Positions 48,146 to 60,206 of a stretch of 64,000 nucleotides of DNA are shown one piece after another. Position 1 is the first letter of the stretch, and each line of letters starts with the position of its first letter. Origin of the DNA: Persicaria tinctoria (taxonomy: Eukaryota; Streptophyta; Magnoliopsida; Caryophyllales; Polygonaceae); NCBI GenBank assembly GCA_037127255.1, contig JBANSL010000007.1:63101038-63165037 (forward strand), given 5' to 3'. The notes beneath the pieces were generated by a model. The model made no database searches and had not been told where the DNA came from. It worked only from the letters and a program-made list of their open reading frames with translations. The position numbers and the translations under genes are program-made.

Positions 48146-50990
48146 ATGGACACTCACCACCGACAAGAGCACACCCGTCCACCGCCGGTTCAACCACCTC
48201 CACCGCTACCTCCAGCCGGTGCTTTCAATTCTTCTCTCCTCACTTTCGCCTTCCTCGGTATCGCCGCTTTCTCTTTGGTTAGTGTCTTTCGCTCGCTCGG
48301 TCCCTCCTTTATCCCTCTCCTGCTAGGGTTAGTTCCTTTGGAATGTAAAACTCTGTATCTGTTTCTGGCTTTGAGATTTTACTCTGTTGGATTCTGTTAT
48401 GATTTCCTTTGTTTCATGTCGATTTTGGCCGTTTGATCAGCATCGATTGATTATTAGGAATTCATCTTTGTCGGATGCGTTCAGCGATCGAATTTCCTTC
48501 GGGTTGTAGGTTGTTATGGACTTGACTGCTCTTTCACTCTTTGCATATCATATTATTGTTGGAAAAATGCAAGATGGTGAATCTTGGGACTGATTAGATT
48601 AGGGATGCCTTGGTTTCTAATTCTAGGTCATGGTGTTTAGTTAAGGGAATACGTTATACGAGTTGATCTGAGAAATGGATTCGGATGACATTGAGTGATT
48701 TTGAATGTTCCCAAACCTACCATCAGCCTTATCCGATTGTTTTCTTGTATGAACAACTTCTTTTGTAGGACTGGATTGTTTGTTGATTTTTCATTTTCCA
48801 TGTTAATGTATGCCTTTTCTGGATAAGCAATGATGTTTCATCTAAACTGGCTTTTATGTATCTTGCCCAGATGTGATATTTGTTTTGCATTTTATGGTTC
48901 CAACTTCTGGTTCCACACAGAACTCCTATCCGCAAGTTCTGATACGCACTGTACTGTTGTCCGATTTTTCCTACTTCCATTCATGCTTGTTTTAAGTCAA
49001 AATGCAGTTAGGGCATCAGTTTAAATTGTCAAAGTTTGTTTTTCGAAACTGAAAATTTGATTTCAAAATATTAATGTGATAGATATCATCTATGTCTCAC
49101 GGTCACAATAGCTGGAGTATTCTGCATCAAGTGCCAGAAGGCCATGTTGGTGTGTACTGGAGTGGTGGCGCCCTTCTTAAGAACATCACTGATCCAGGTA
49201 CACATCTTTGTGCCTTTTTAGGTTTATGCTTGCATCAGGTGTTGTGTTTATAAGACATTCTAAACTTTGGAAATGGTCATTCCATTATAAGGTTTCCACT
49301 GGAAGCTGCCTTTGATAACTCATTTTGAACCCATTCAAGTGACACTTCAAACCGACCAGGTTGATTGACTATCTTCCACTCAATTCACATTACCTAAGCT
49401 GAATGGTGGTTTCGACAAAAAAAAAATGCCAATTTTCTCAATCCACAAAACCTTGCAGGTTCGAGATATTCCATGCGGCACAAAAGGAGGTGTCATGATC
49501 TACTTTACAAGGATTGAGGTCAGCCTTGGAGATTCTAATGCTAGTTTCTGTCTCTTTTTAATTCTAAACCTGTAAAATCTATATCAATGTTAGTTTAACC
49601 CTGGAATTGTTCATTAGGTGGTGAATCGGCTGCGCAAAGATTATGTTTATGAGACACTTCTCAATTATGGTGTTCATTATGATAACGCGTGGATATATGA
49701 CAAGATTCATCACGAGATCAATCAGTTTTGCAGTTCACATACTCTGCAGCAAGTGTACATTGACGTTTTTGATCAGGTAAGTGACAAAACTGGTTGTCCT
49801 ACAATTTGAAGGAGTACTGGTGGAACACAGTACAGATCTAGTCAAACTTAATATCTATAGACTTCTTTGTTATAGCTATTCAGGAAACATCCAACTATTC
49901 CTTCCTGCATTATATTTATGAATGGTGTTTATAGCTTGTGTAAACTGGTTAGTTGAAATGGATTCTTGCTTAGTGGTTTTTTATGAAATTTTGATCCCTT
50001 TTGCTTAATAATTATTTGCACTTCTAATATGAACATTTGCTTTCTTTCATGGCCTCTGCTCTTCCTAATAATTTTGACATGGTGTGATACGGGGTTATTA
50101 TGTATTTAGATTGATGAAATGATGAAAGAAGCTATCCAGAGTGATTGCACTCGTTATGCTCCAGGTATTGAAATAATAGGTGTGCGAGTCACAAAACCTG
50201 TCATCCCTGAGAGTATAAAACGGAATTTTGAACAGATGGAGGAGGAACGAACTAAGGTACTCTTGATTTGTATTGTGGTCTTTTGTCTTATATGTCACTC
50301 TACACCCCACTGCGGTTACTTGATTTGAAATTGAATGTTTTTCAACTATAGCTGCACTTGTTTTAATGGGTAATTGAAAGGCATTGAATTAGTTCTTGAT
50401 TAGAGTTCTGTGGAATATTTAGGTTTTAATAGCTATTGAAAAGCAAAAGGTTGCAGAGAAAGAGGCAGAGACACAAAAAAAGATGGCCATATATGAAGCA
50501 GAGAAGAATGCTAATGTTAGCAAGATCATGATGGAGCAGAAGCTTATGGAGAGAGGAAGCACAAAACGGATGCAGCAGATTGAGAACGAGATTTACCTTG
50601 AACGGGAAAAGAGTCTGGCTGATGCCAATGCCTACAGGTAAGAGCTCCTAAGATATTTTTCTCATGAATGCATATGCTATAGTGACCATAAACTAAAAAT
50701 CTCTTTATATTCCCAGAATGATGAAGGAAGCTGAAGCTAACAAACTTCAGCTAACACCTCAGTACCTCGAGCTCAAATTCATCGAAGCCATTGCTAACAA
50801 TTCAAAAATTTTCTATGGAAATAAGGTATTCTTTAACTTGTAAATCTTCAAGAACCGTCTTCTCCTTCCTATTATGCCTTGTCATCTCATAGCAACCTTC
50901 ATTTTGCAGTTGCCGAATATGATATTTGATCAAAAGTTGCTTGGGAGCTTCTTGCAAGGCTTTGATGCTAGATCAAACTTGGAAAGTTGA
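48146..50990 (+). CDS. ERLIN-type SPFH/Band 7 protein, 361 aa, intact
   Basis: Nine exons with GT-AG borders: 48146-48277, 49083-49197, 49292-49359, 49459-49518, 49618-49776, 50110-50256, 50423-50637, 50717-50825, 50910-50990; all phases fit. The protein has a Pro-rich start, one membrane anchor (about 30-44, [15 protein letters not shown]), an SPFH domain (about 57-235: [63 protein letters not shown]) and an Ala/Glu/Lys-rich helical region (about 220-310) before the conserved [14 protein letters not shown] and a short tail. ERLINs form ring-like oligomers in sterol-rich ER membrane; in animals they act in ER-associated degradation, in plants the role is less clear. The first intron border is supported by its conservation in the second copy. 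Confidence 0.93.
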
Positions 50991-51414
50991 ATTCGCTTCG
51001 TCGGTGTCACTTTCACGTTGGTTGGTAGCTCATACACTTTGGACACCGGAGAGTATTTTGCAGATTAGCATACCATGTTTCTATTTCCAGTGACCCTTCC
51101 CTTTCTTCATGTTCTTGGCATATACAGAGATGATAGTAGATGACCAGAGATGCAGAACCCTTGGTAAATGAGGGAGAACAGCTGCAAGACAACTTTTTGT
51201 TGAATTGGTTTCATTTTTTGATTCGTTTGTCTTCAGTGAAAATGTTGATTTGTTTTTGCTGTATGTTTGCTGACTTCAAAAATAAAACCTGCTGTGTTTC
51301 AATTCTGACACTGAAGATTGGATTTTTTGTGGTGTTGATGTTTACCACCCTGTAATATATAACATTAGGGTACTACGTACAGTGTTGAGGACCTTATGCT
51401 TTTGAAGTCAAAAA

Positions 51415-51486
51415 GGGCATTTGGTCTAGTGGTATGATTCTCGCTTAGGGTGCGAGAGGTCCCGAGTTCAATTCTCGGAATGCCCC
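51415..51486 (+). tRNA. tRNA-Pro (AGG)
   Basis: 72 nt fold into a full cloverleaf. The acceptor stem is gggcatt/aatgccc, the anticodon stem ctcgc/gcgag encloses loop ttagggt with anticodon AGG at 51447-51449, and the T arm is ccgag-ttcaatt-ctcgg. No intron. A T-run about 20 bp downstream (around 51504) fits a Pol III terminator. It lies between ERLIN copy 1 and the ureide permease. Confidence 0.97.
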
Positions 51487-51499
51487 TCATTTCATCTCA

Positions 51500-52401
51500 A
51501 ATGTTTTTTAATTATCTCTCTCTTTCAGTTTTATTTACATGGGATAGAAAGACTGAAAGAGCGTTGTTTAGATGTTAGAAATAAAATGGGGTTGTTGACT
51601 AGTTCAAGTTGTAGAGGCGTAGTATTTGAAAATGGGGATCTCTGACGATCTTGGCCAAAGATCTCCATCCACCAAGATTATTGAGCCTTTTTTCTTTGAC
51701 TTTTCCCCTTTTCCTCTCATTCATTAACAGCTCAAATACCAAAGGCACTAGCTTTGATTTCATTAAGAAAATTAATTTCTTCCCTTTACATCGTATTAGC
51801 AATTGAATTTGATTTGGTAATCATATCATATCTACTCTGTAATTCTTTGCTTCTGGCGATTAAGCTATTGGCGGAGTAAAGGTGTCGCTTTTCCGTTTTG
51901 TCTGGACTTGTTGACTTTAATGCATTATCTAGTCAACGTTTAGTTCCCTCCCCTTCTTGGATGCCTACCATTTTAGACTTTTCAGTATTTTTCATTTTGG
52001 AAATATTTATTGCTATTTATTTTATTACGTGCAAGATAGATCCCGTTGCAGGATCTTTTTTATTCTTCAGCTGAATCCCTACAATTCCTCTAAAGATTCA
52101 GCTGCCACTTTTATGGGATACTGCCAACTCAAGTTGGTCGACGTTTTGATTCACAGAAAAGGTAATTGCAAATCAGTGGTTTCTTTTGATCACAATTGAT
52201 ATGTGTACTCTCTCTCTTTTAGAATGAAATTGGGTTATTCACTTATTGTTATGAATTATGATTCAATTGATCTCAACTCTCAAGCAGTTCTGGACCTTCT
52301 GATACACAATTCCGTGGTGTCTGTTGATCTCCGTATCGATTTCAAACAATATTAATGGCTTGTGTGCAGGTTTATAGATCAGCAAGAATCTTCGCCTTGG
52401 G
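51500..52401. other. Upstream region of the ureide permease gene
   Basis: A probable 5' leader exon ends at about 52160 (cagaaaag|gtaatt) and splices to gtgtgcag|gtttatag at about 52370, placing a 210-bp intron just before the start codon. This is inferred from splice-site signals only. Confidence 0.45.
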
Positions 52402-52407
52402 TTGAAG

Positions 52408-54065
52408 ATGTATGTGGTGGAGAGCAAGGGAGGAGCAATAGCATGTATGCTGCTTTCTCTCTTGTTCTTGGGCACCTGGCCTGCTGTTATGACTCTGCTC
52501 GAAAGGCGGGGCCGCCTCCCTCAACACACTTACCTTGATTACTCAATCACAAATCTCCTGGCTGCTGTGATCATAGCCTTGACCTTTGGTCAGATTGGAG
52601 ACAGCAAACCCGGGATGCCAAACTTCTTCACTCAGCTCACTCAGGTGATCTGTCCTCTTTACAGTTACATCCATGTCGCGTTGTAACTGGAGTCGTTGCC
52701 TTGTAGTTTAGTTGATCAGTTATTAGGAGTTTGACATGTGTGCTACTACTGCAGGATAATTGGCCCTCGGTTATTTTTGCCATGGCAGGCGGTATTGTTC
52801 TGAGTCTTGGAAATCTATCGACTCAGTATGCGTGGGCTTTTGTTGGCCTATCGGTTGTAGAGGTGATCACTTCAAGCATCACAGTTGTAATCGGTATTAG
52901 TCCTCTCCATCACCTTGCCCTTGTATCGGTATGTGTTCTTTCATTGACGACACATTTATTCTTACTTTCTATAGGCACCACATTGAACTATTTCCTGGAT
53001 GACAAAATAAACAATGCCAAGATTCTATTCCCTGGTGTCGCGTGCTTCCTGATTGCAGTTTGCCTTGGTTCCGTTGTGCATTCATCCAATTCAGCTGATA
53101 ACAGGGTGAAACTCAATACCCTAAAGAGTGGCTTCAAAGACGGTGGAATGTATATCCAACTTGGTTACCTTAAATCACTTGCAAAAATTCGATAAGCACT
53201 TTTTCCCCTGATAAGGACATCAAAGTTCACACTCATTCTATCATTGATATTTGTGTTGACAGCAATATTAAGAAAGATGTAGAGAATGGAAGTGTGACTT
53301 CGTCCAAGGCAGAATTCGGGACTGCAGGTTTCCTCATTGAAGTTGAGGAGAGAAGATCCATAAAAGTATACAATCTAACTCCCTAGCGAATCTTAATGGA
53401 TATACGGCTTCCTTATTTTTTCTGTTTCTATATTTGGGCATGGTGAATGGCAGGTGTTTGGCAGGAACACTTGGATAGGGCTAGCAATAACCTTCTTCGC
53501 AGGTGGATGCTTCTCGTTGTTCTCTCCAGCGTTCAACTTGGCTACAAATGATCAGTGGCACCTCCTGAAAGAAGGGGTCCCTCATTTGGTGGTTTACACT
53601 GCTTTTTTCTACTTCTCTGTCTCCTGTTTTGTGATTGCTGTCATCTTGAACATCAGCTTCCTTTACCGCCCTGTCCTGAACCTACCAAAGTCGTCATTCA
53701 AAGCATACCTCATGGACTGGAATGGAAGAGGCTGGGCCTTCTTGGCTGGTTTCCTCTGTGGGTTTGGCAACGGACTTCAGTTCATGGGCGGTCAGGCGGC
53801 TGGCTATGCCGCAGCTGATGCTGTTCAGGTTGAGCTTCATCAATTCGGTTCATTCTACTTACATGTTCAGATGTTGCTTATTTGATCTTGTTTTCATTTT
53901 GAATTGAACCAGGCACTGCCACTTGTGAGCACATTCTGGGGAATATTGATATTCGGAGAATATAGGAAATCTTCGAGAAGAACATACATATTACTTGTAG
54001 GCATGCTATTTATGTTCATTGTTGCTGTTGGGGTTCTCATGGCCTCCTCGGGACATAGGAAATGA
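52408..54065 (+). CDS. Ureide permease (UPS family), 393 aa, intact
   Basis: Six exons: 52408-52644, 52755-52893, 52975-53149, 53263-53365, 53454-53828, 53913-54065, with all phases consistent. The start MYVVESKGGAIACM is the conserved family N-terminus. Family blocks: RRGRLPQHTYLDYSITNLL, GGIVLSLGNLSTQYAW, ITVVIG-TTLNYFLDD, ILFPGVACFLIAVC, a charged cytosolic loop (DVENGSVTSSKAEFGTAG), SLFSPAFNLATNDQWH, FLCGFGNGLQFMGGQAAGYA and the C-terminal MASSGHRK. About ten membrane segments are expected. UPS proteins carry allantoin and nucleobases such as uracil across membranes. Exon 3 reads past its donor into a stop if unspliced, so the 53150 donor is needed. Confidence 0.95.
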
Positions 54066-54579
54066 TCGAATTGAAGTTACCATAGAGGTAATACATTGAT
54101 GCATTTGTAATTGGGACAAGTTGCTCTCAATTCTCAATTGTTCATGAATCTAGAAACAACATAGACTGATAAAGACTCAATTAAATGAAGTAATACATTG
54201 ATGAATTTGTAATGTGGACAATGCTCATTGATCATTGATACAAGGCGAGAATTTAGGCTTGGCTTGATGTTAAACTTCATTGATGCATTTGTAATGTGGT
54301 GTTTGAATTGCAAGTCAAACTTCATTCCGACACATACCTATGAACTTGATCCAACATATTCCATTTCAGTCATGGCATGAAGGACTTACAATCGCAATCC
54401 CCAATATGGTGAAGCCTTTCATTCTTTAGATTTAACGTTCGACTACTGATTATATTCATGGGGCAACAACTACTTTGTGCAACTACATAGCACTTGTTTT
54501 CAAGCACACAACAACACTTAGATAACGCGCCCATCGGCCGCGCATACTACCTAGTATATTTAAAAACCAAACTCCTGCA
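54066..54579. other. Downstream flank of the permease gene
   Basis: Contains three loose copies of a cattgatgcatttgtaatg motif. The stretch about 54290-54430 is duplicated, diverged, at about 58960-59115. Confidence 0.5.
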
Positions 54580-55017
54580 TTAGACAGTTAACGCCATAGG
54601 GTGTTGGTCCGGCTGCCCCGGCCCATCATGTGTAACCATAAAACAGTGGAGCCTCCAAATAAAAAGGAGTCCTAAGAGAGCAAGTATGATATCTTTGACG
54701 GAAACCTCTGAGGGCGCATCTTCCGATGGAGACGGTGCCGGGGAAGCTTCATCGGTCGGCAGGGAAGCGGAGGGCGGGTGGTGGTGCGCATCTTCCGATG
54801 GAGACGGTGCTGGAGGAGCTCCATCGGTCGGCGGGGAAGCGGAGGGCTGGTGGTGGGATCGGTGCCATGATGCGTCGACACCGCCGCCGGAGAAGGTGTC
54901 GTGAGCGTTGATCCACCCTCCGCTGCGGTATCCTCCGACGGTGGCCGCCATTGCGAGAAGGAGGATTAGACAACCTATCCTACATACACTAACACTATCG
55001 AATGACCCCGGCGACAT
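54580..55017 (-). CDS. Possible AGP-like secreted protein, 145 aa
   Basis: Unbroken frame with a hydrophobic N-terminal segment (CLILLLAMAATVGG) like a signal peptide or anchor, and a Pro/Ser/Ala-rich middle with two copies of a unit PSAS-PTD-PAPSPSEDA. A hydrophobic C-terminal helix (DIILALLGLLFIWRL) follows, then a polar tail. The PAP/SPS pattern is typical of arabinogalactan proteins, which are cell-surface glycoproteins, but the tail after the helix is unlike a GPI signal. No intron. I am unsure that it is expressed; the repeat could be a recent DNA duplication. Confidence 0.5.
   Translation of the reverse strand: MSPGSFDSVSVCRIGCLILLLAMAATVGGYRSGGWINAHDTFSGGGVDASWHRSHHQPSASPPTDGAPPAPSPSEDAHHHPPSASLPTDEASPAPSPSEDAPSEVSVKDIILALLGLLFIWRLHCFMVTHDGPGQPDQHPMALTV
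54715..54845. repeat. 66-bp tandem repeat in the AGP-like ORF
   Basis: Two head-to-tail copies of gcgcatcttccgatggagac... with a few substitutions, encoding the duplicated Pro-rich unit. Confidence 0.75.
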
Positions 55018-55129
55018 TGCAGAGTGCCGTTACAATTCAATTGAAAACAAAAACAAAAGAGGTGATTTACCTCTCATGAATCTTAGCGCTACTGTGAGTG
55101 TTGCCCTTTGTTGTTGACCTCATCGCTTC

Positions 55130-55440
55130 CCCTTTGCTGGCTACGTACACTGAGAGAGAGGGAGGGCTGAGTATAGTGTCCTTTGCTGGTTACGTACACT
55201 GAGAGAGAGGGAGGGCCGAGTATAGCGTTCAGCGGGCGGCCGGACAACGGAGGATAGTTGACGGAATGGAGGAGGAAGGGAGATGTTTACCTGCGAGCTA
55301 GGAACTTAACGGCGACGGGTGCAGTGGCCGGCGAGGGGTTGTGAAGCCGATGGAAAGAGCCGGGTTAAATTGAGATGAATGAGATCGGAATTGGAAAGGG
55401 CCGGGTTAAATTGAGATGGGTGAGATCGGAATTGGCGAGG
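55130..55440. repeat. Two short tandem duplications
   Basis: A roughly 50-bp unit (tacgtacactgagagagagg) occurs twice at about 55140-55230, and a roughly 41-bp unit (gccgggttaaattgagatg) twice at about 55358-55438. Confidence 0.7.
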
Positions 55441-56229
55441 TGGGTACGTTGTGCATTTAATAAAAGTGAAGTTCAATTTAAAACAAATCAAAAGGGGGAA
55501 ATTGCGTGACCAAGCAATTTTTTTTTAGTTTTAAATCAAAGTCTAAATAACATCTCCAAGCTTTGCTTAAGGTTGGAGATGGAACAAGGAAAATAAAGAT
55601 TGAAAAAGAAGAAGGCTGTAATACTAGGTTTCATGATCATTACATTTATGGACAAGCTATTCATCATTAATTAACTAGTTAATGCTACCCTTATACTCAT
55701 ACAAGAGTTGGTGTGTGGCTGACGTTGTCCTTTGCTCTGCTATGAAGTTGGATTGATACATGTGAAATATATGAGTTTTTAGCTTTTTTTATAAGTTTTA
55801 ATAAAATACTTTACTTTTAAAAAAACATCATCATTGCACTAACTTTTTCATAAATTTTACTCCACCCGTCTCAAAATTTAAGTCATTTTAGCCTTATGCA
55901 CAAAGTTTAATAAAAACACTCATCTATCAATCAACATCATCATTCCACTAACTTTTTCATTAATTTTTATTACCCACTACATTTTTTAACCAATTAAAAC
56001 CTTCAAAAAAGTCAACAACACACAAATAAATACAAATCATTACTATCCACTACCTAGAAAACCTAAAACGACATCTATTTTGATACAAAACTAAAGAGCT
56101 AAATGTCCATATGGACATGACAGATGGAAAACCATCGAGTGACAAATGAAAAAACCTTTACTTAGATAGTAGAACCTAAGGTTGATAAAAAAAATGATTT
56201 TTTTTGTGTTTGGGTAGTTTTAGGGTGTT
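55441..56229. other. AT-rich spacer with MITE-like debris
   Basis: The motif catcatcatt-cactaactttttcat occurs twice (about 55827 and 55940), suggesting an eroded MITE around 55860-56095. No gene. Confidence 0.4.
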
Positions 56230-57363
56230 TAAATTAAGAATATGCAATCACCATAATGAGGATGCATTCCATCTATTTTTTGAGTGTATATTCAGTCAGT
56301 TTGCCAAAAACTTACATCCACGGCATTTGTCTCACATTAACAGAATCATCTCTACATCCTGAAACTTTAGTTAAGTAATGGGCTACATTGGCCAAGCACT
56401 TTCTAATAGGGAGAAAACCGACTTGGCATTTAGCTGGTGGACTGTATGGAATACCCGCAATAAATTTATCTCTAGACATGAAAAACTGCCAACTCCATAT
56501 TGTTTTAACAAACAAGTAAATGTCCATAAATCAAACTGGGAAACAACTAACCAAGTTAATACGGAGATCGGCTGGGGGAAGTCGAACAAAGTTTGTAGGA
56601 ATGAGCCGAAGACAAAAGGATCGTCAACACGAGTAGCTAAATGGAAGTAGCCCCCCTGTGGGTATGTCAAATTAAATTTTGATGGGGTGGTTGGGGCTAA
56701 TAGAGAATCTTCAATCAGTTTTATTATTCGTGACTCAAGGGGAAATATTTTTATATGGATCTGGGGGGAAAACTAATAGGTGTACAAACGCTACTCATAT
56801 ATGGCCGAGGGACTTGCTCTACGAGAAGTCATTCTTAAAGCAATTGATTTACATATAGACAACCTTATTATTGAAGGCGACTCGCTCATAATAATCTACT
56901 ACTCCCTCCGTTAATTAAAACTTGACGTTTTACTATTCACGCACGCATTTTTAGGTGTTAAAAACTATATAAAATATTAACTTTTTAAATAATTTTTTTA
57001 AATAATATCATACTTATTACTATTAAGTATTAGTTTATAAAAACAAATGTAAAAAAAAGTTAATATTTTATATAGTTTTTATCGTTCTAAAAAAGCGTGC
57101 ATGAATAGTAAACGACAAGTTTTAATTAACAGAGGGAGTATTTTATAAAGGGGGTAGCGTGTCCATGGGAAATTGAGCTTCTGCTTTCGAACATCAAATG
57201 TCTACTCAGATCTTTCAGGACGGTCTCCTTTTCTCATATTTGCCGCAGTGGTAATAGAGTGACTGATAAGGTAGCACACATTTGTAACTCCCGCTCTAGT
57301 ATGGGAGCCAGTAATTTAGACCCAGGTCTCATGGACCTCATCCGAAAGGATGCTCTCGGTTAG
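56230..57363 (+). pseudogene. LINE 3' fragment with RNase H domain, split by a MITE
   Basis: Pieces in shifting frames: RICNHHNEDAFHLFFECIFS (zf-RVT Cys/His cluster), LAFSWWTVWNTRNKFIS, then an RNase H domain: CGYVKLNFDGVVG, FIIRDSRGNI, CTNATH, LALREVILKAIDLHI, IEGDSLI. The domain is interrupted at 56902-57138 by a Stowaway MITE and resumes after it, ending DLIRKDALG-stop at 57363. This is the end of a plant L1-type LINE. Frameshifts and the insertion make it inactive. Confidence 0.78.
56902..57138. mobile_element. Stowaway-type MITE (237 bp), second copy
   Basis: Same length and ends as 36318-36554 but inverted, with flanking TA (56900-56901, 57139-57140). It sits inside the LINE RNase H domain. 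Confidence 0.92.
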
Positions 57364-57376
57364 TCATCTTCTTGAG

Positions 57377-57572
57377 CAGGGGCGGATCCTGGACCGTCAT
57401 TCCAGAGATACTTGAAGATAAAAATTTTATCATTCCGAGAATGTTTAAGGGTAAAAAAAAATTTCTTTTGTAATTTTTTCCCCGGATTGGGGATGTTTGA
57501 CGGAAAATATTAAGAAATTAACACTAAAAAAAAAAAAAAATTTGGGGATGCTTGCAAGTAGATCCGCCCCTG
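57377..57572. mobile_element. hAT-type MITE (196 bp), second copy
   Basis: Ends caggggcggatcc / gatccgcccctg and an exact 8-bp target duplication ttcttgag (57369-57376, 57573-57580). Inverted relative to 2428-2630. Inserted six bases after the LINE stop codon. Confidence 0.88.
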
Positions 57573-57580
57573 TTCTTGAG

Positions 57581-58232
57581 GACACCCGAATTCTTACCTA
57601 ATAAAAAAAAAATTAAGGGTGTTTTTTCCATAATATATTAGTTATAATGCAAGTATTTTATCTCGATTTATATGATTATTTAGTTAAATTACTCAATTTT
57701 TACGAGATTTTTAATTGTACAACCAAAATGTTCACATAAACTAAGGTTATATAATTGCAATCATATGCAATGGAATCCAAACACACCCTTAAAGTAAGGT
57801 GGTTTCAGGTTCAGATGATACTGGTTTTGATTTATTTTGGGCTTGGCTTGATGTTAATTGTTAAACTCGTTTATTTGGGTATATAAACAGGTTTGTGTCA
57901 ATTTTGGGTTCTTTTAGGGTACTAGCTTAAAAAGCAATTCGAATATAGGTTAGGTACAGTGATGGAGCTGAGGATAGGAAGGAATTGGATAACTTATGAC
58001 CTTTGCACTCCTCCATGTATCCCATCCTCTAAAAAATTAGAACTACGGAGTAGAACTGATCCAGTAATTATTACACGTGAGGTGAAACCCCCCCTCGTGA
58101 AGGAAGCAACAGTTAAGCGGCCTTTGAGCTTCTGTGGACTCCTTTAAATTCAAATCCAACGATACCCTTCACTCCCAACTTCAAAACAAAGGGATAAGAA
58201 AGAGGAGAGATCAATTCAATTTTAATTTGAAG
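57581..58232. other. Spacer, nothing recognised
   Basis: AT-rich to 57950; the last part may be the leader of the following ORF. Confidence 0.35.
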
Positions 58233-58633
58233 ATGGGGGGTTTCCAAAGCAACGAATCCAACAATGGTGAGGCCAAGGGAAATGGGATGCTAGCATGGCT
58301 GACAAGTGCAATGCGTTCCCTATTTTCAGACGGGACTGGAATGGGTTCTACGTACATTCAATCCAATCGGGCTACGAGGCTGTTAAAGAATGGGTTGCAA
58401 GTGCACTCCTCCGACTCCTGATATCTGCTTTTACAAGGGGCCTAGAATGGGTTTACAATCAACTTCAATCTGCTTACAAGGCGGTGATGGAGTACCTCCA
58501 ACTGCTTCGTCTTTCTGCGAACAAGACAGTGAGTGCATGGCTTGACCGGCTGTTTCATTCTGGTTCCGATTCTGATTCCGATTCAAAGGGAGTGCGTGTG
58601 TACACTTGCCATTTTCCGAGGAGCATTACTTAA
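58233..58633 (+). pseudogene. Short Trp/Leu-repeat protein, probably frameshifted
   Basis: Starts at 58233 with MGGFQSNESNNGEAKGNGML. The frame closes at 58421, but from about 58340 another frame (ORF from 58295) carries the interesting part: SGYEAVKEWVASALLRLLI, SAFTRGLEWVYNQLQ, SAYKAVMEYLQLLRL, SANKTVSAWLDRLFH, then an Asp/Ser tail ending at 58633. These four blocks are units of a 15-19-residue repeat that also forms the C-terminal array of the gene at 60207-63328. A one-step frameshift between the two parts, near a GLEWV codon run, would explain the break. I know no family with this repeat. Confidence 0.45.
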
Positions 58634-60206
58634 CGATATGGGGTTGGAATATCATCACCTAGATTAAGATTGAAGTTTATGTAACTGTCACCACTAGGCA
58701 GTGACTCTAGCTACTTAATTATATAATTATCCGTATGACTTATATGTATTAAGATGCATATGTACCTTGCGTCTGTCCTATCAGCTGATCGATCAGGTGG
58801 ATGTAGTCATATATTGTGTTGGGAGTTAGGATTCGTGTCACCATGTGCGTGGCTTGTTTTGGTCATGGTTAGTCCAACGGGTTGCTGGTGTTTTGGTATT
58901 TTTGCTTCTTGAATATATGCAAGGTGATAAATTCCCTCTTTTGTTATGCTATGTACTTGTATAGTTATGGTCTCTAATTGAATTGCAAGCCCTGCACACT
59001 CATTCCAACACATGCCCATGAATCTTAGATCAAACATATTCCACCATTTCAGTTGTGGCACCAACAACATGCAATCGCAATTCCCAATATGGGTGAAGCC
59101 TTTCATTCTTTAGATTTAACATACCCATGTCCATGAATGATGGATATAAACGGTATCAAACTTTAGTTCTTATGATGGATATGCCCCAGCCAGATCTGGA
59201 TTAATATGCCAGCTAGTAGAGATACAAACATTGCTTGCGCGCAGGGCTCGTTTTTGTTGGGGCATTTTACTTTATTCTTAATTGCCAAATATATATAAAG
59301 TTGTTTTTAAAAAACCTATATAGACATATGTCACGTACATGGCAATTTGTACATTTGTGAGGGGGTTGTGGATTCTTGAACATACATGTCGATCAGTTAG
59401 GTTTCTTAAACCCTGAACTTGAGAATTTGACTCTCAATCCATAAATCCATACATGTATTTGACTTGGATCTTGGATCGTTATATTTTTGAGTCGGTCGGC
59501 TCATAAATCATAATTCAAAAAAGGAACGTTACCTACAAGCTGGCTACAAACTAGATTCTAACATACTAGAGTAATTAGCATGTATGATAGTGTTAACAAA
59601 ATTCATGAGAGATAACTAGTGAATTAAAACAAAAACTTAAAACTAGTCACGATATATGGTGGAGCATATGATAATTTATAAATTGAGCAATTTGTAGAAA
59701 TGAAACAAGTAATGTTAATACGATAATAAAAAATAAGATTTTGAAATATGTGATCTTCATTTATGAAAAAATGACTTTTGTGAATATTAAATGTTGCTTC
59801 AACGATTTTATATTTAACCCGCCTCAAACCAATTTGGTTCAACGATTCCAAATGATCACCGGATGTCTAGATCCATAACGACGTAGTGAGTATCCACAAT
59901 TTAATTATTTTCGCTATATCGAGATTGTTATTTTTTTTAAAGTTTTAACTAACTTCTATATACTTATATTTATATATTTATAAAATTTTATCATAATAAG
60001 TCAATTTCTGAAAAATTTTAGTTGATTAATAGATAGATTATTTTAGAAAAATATTTTTTTATAAGTCAATTTATCATGATCAAGTTTTATAAAAATATAA
60101 ATCCATCAAAAAGTGATGCACGCGCAGAGCCTTCGAAACCGATCACTACGAACTCTCGAAAATTGAAAACGAGGAGCGCTAGACACACACCGCCACCGCC
60201 ACCGCC
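58634..60206. other. Spacer with duplicated permease flank
   Basis: About 58960-59115 matches the downstream flank of the permease gene (ttgaattgcaag ... gtgaagcctttcattcttta). The rest is AT-rich. The last 90 bp resemble the leader of ERLIN copy 1. Confidence 0.55.
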
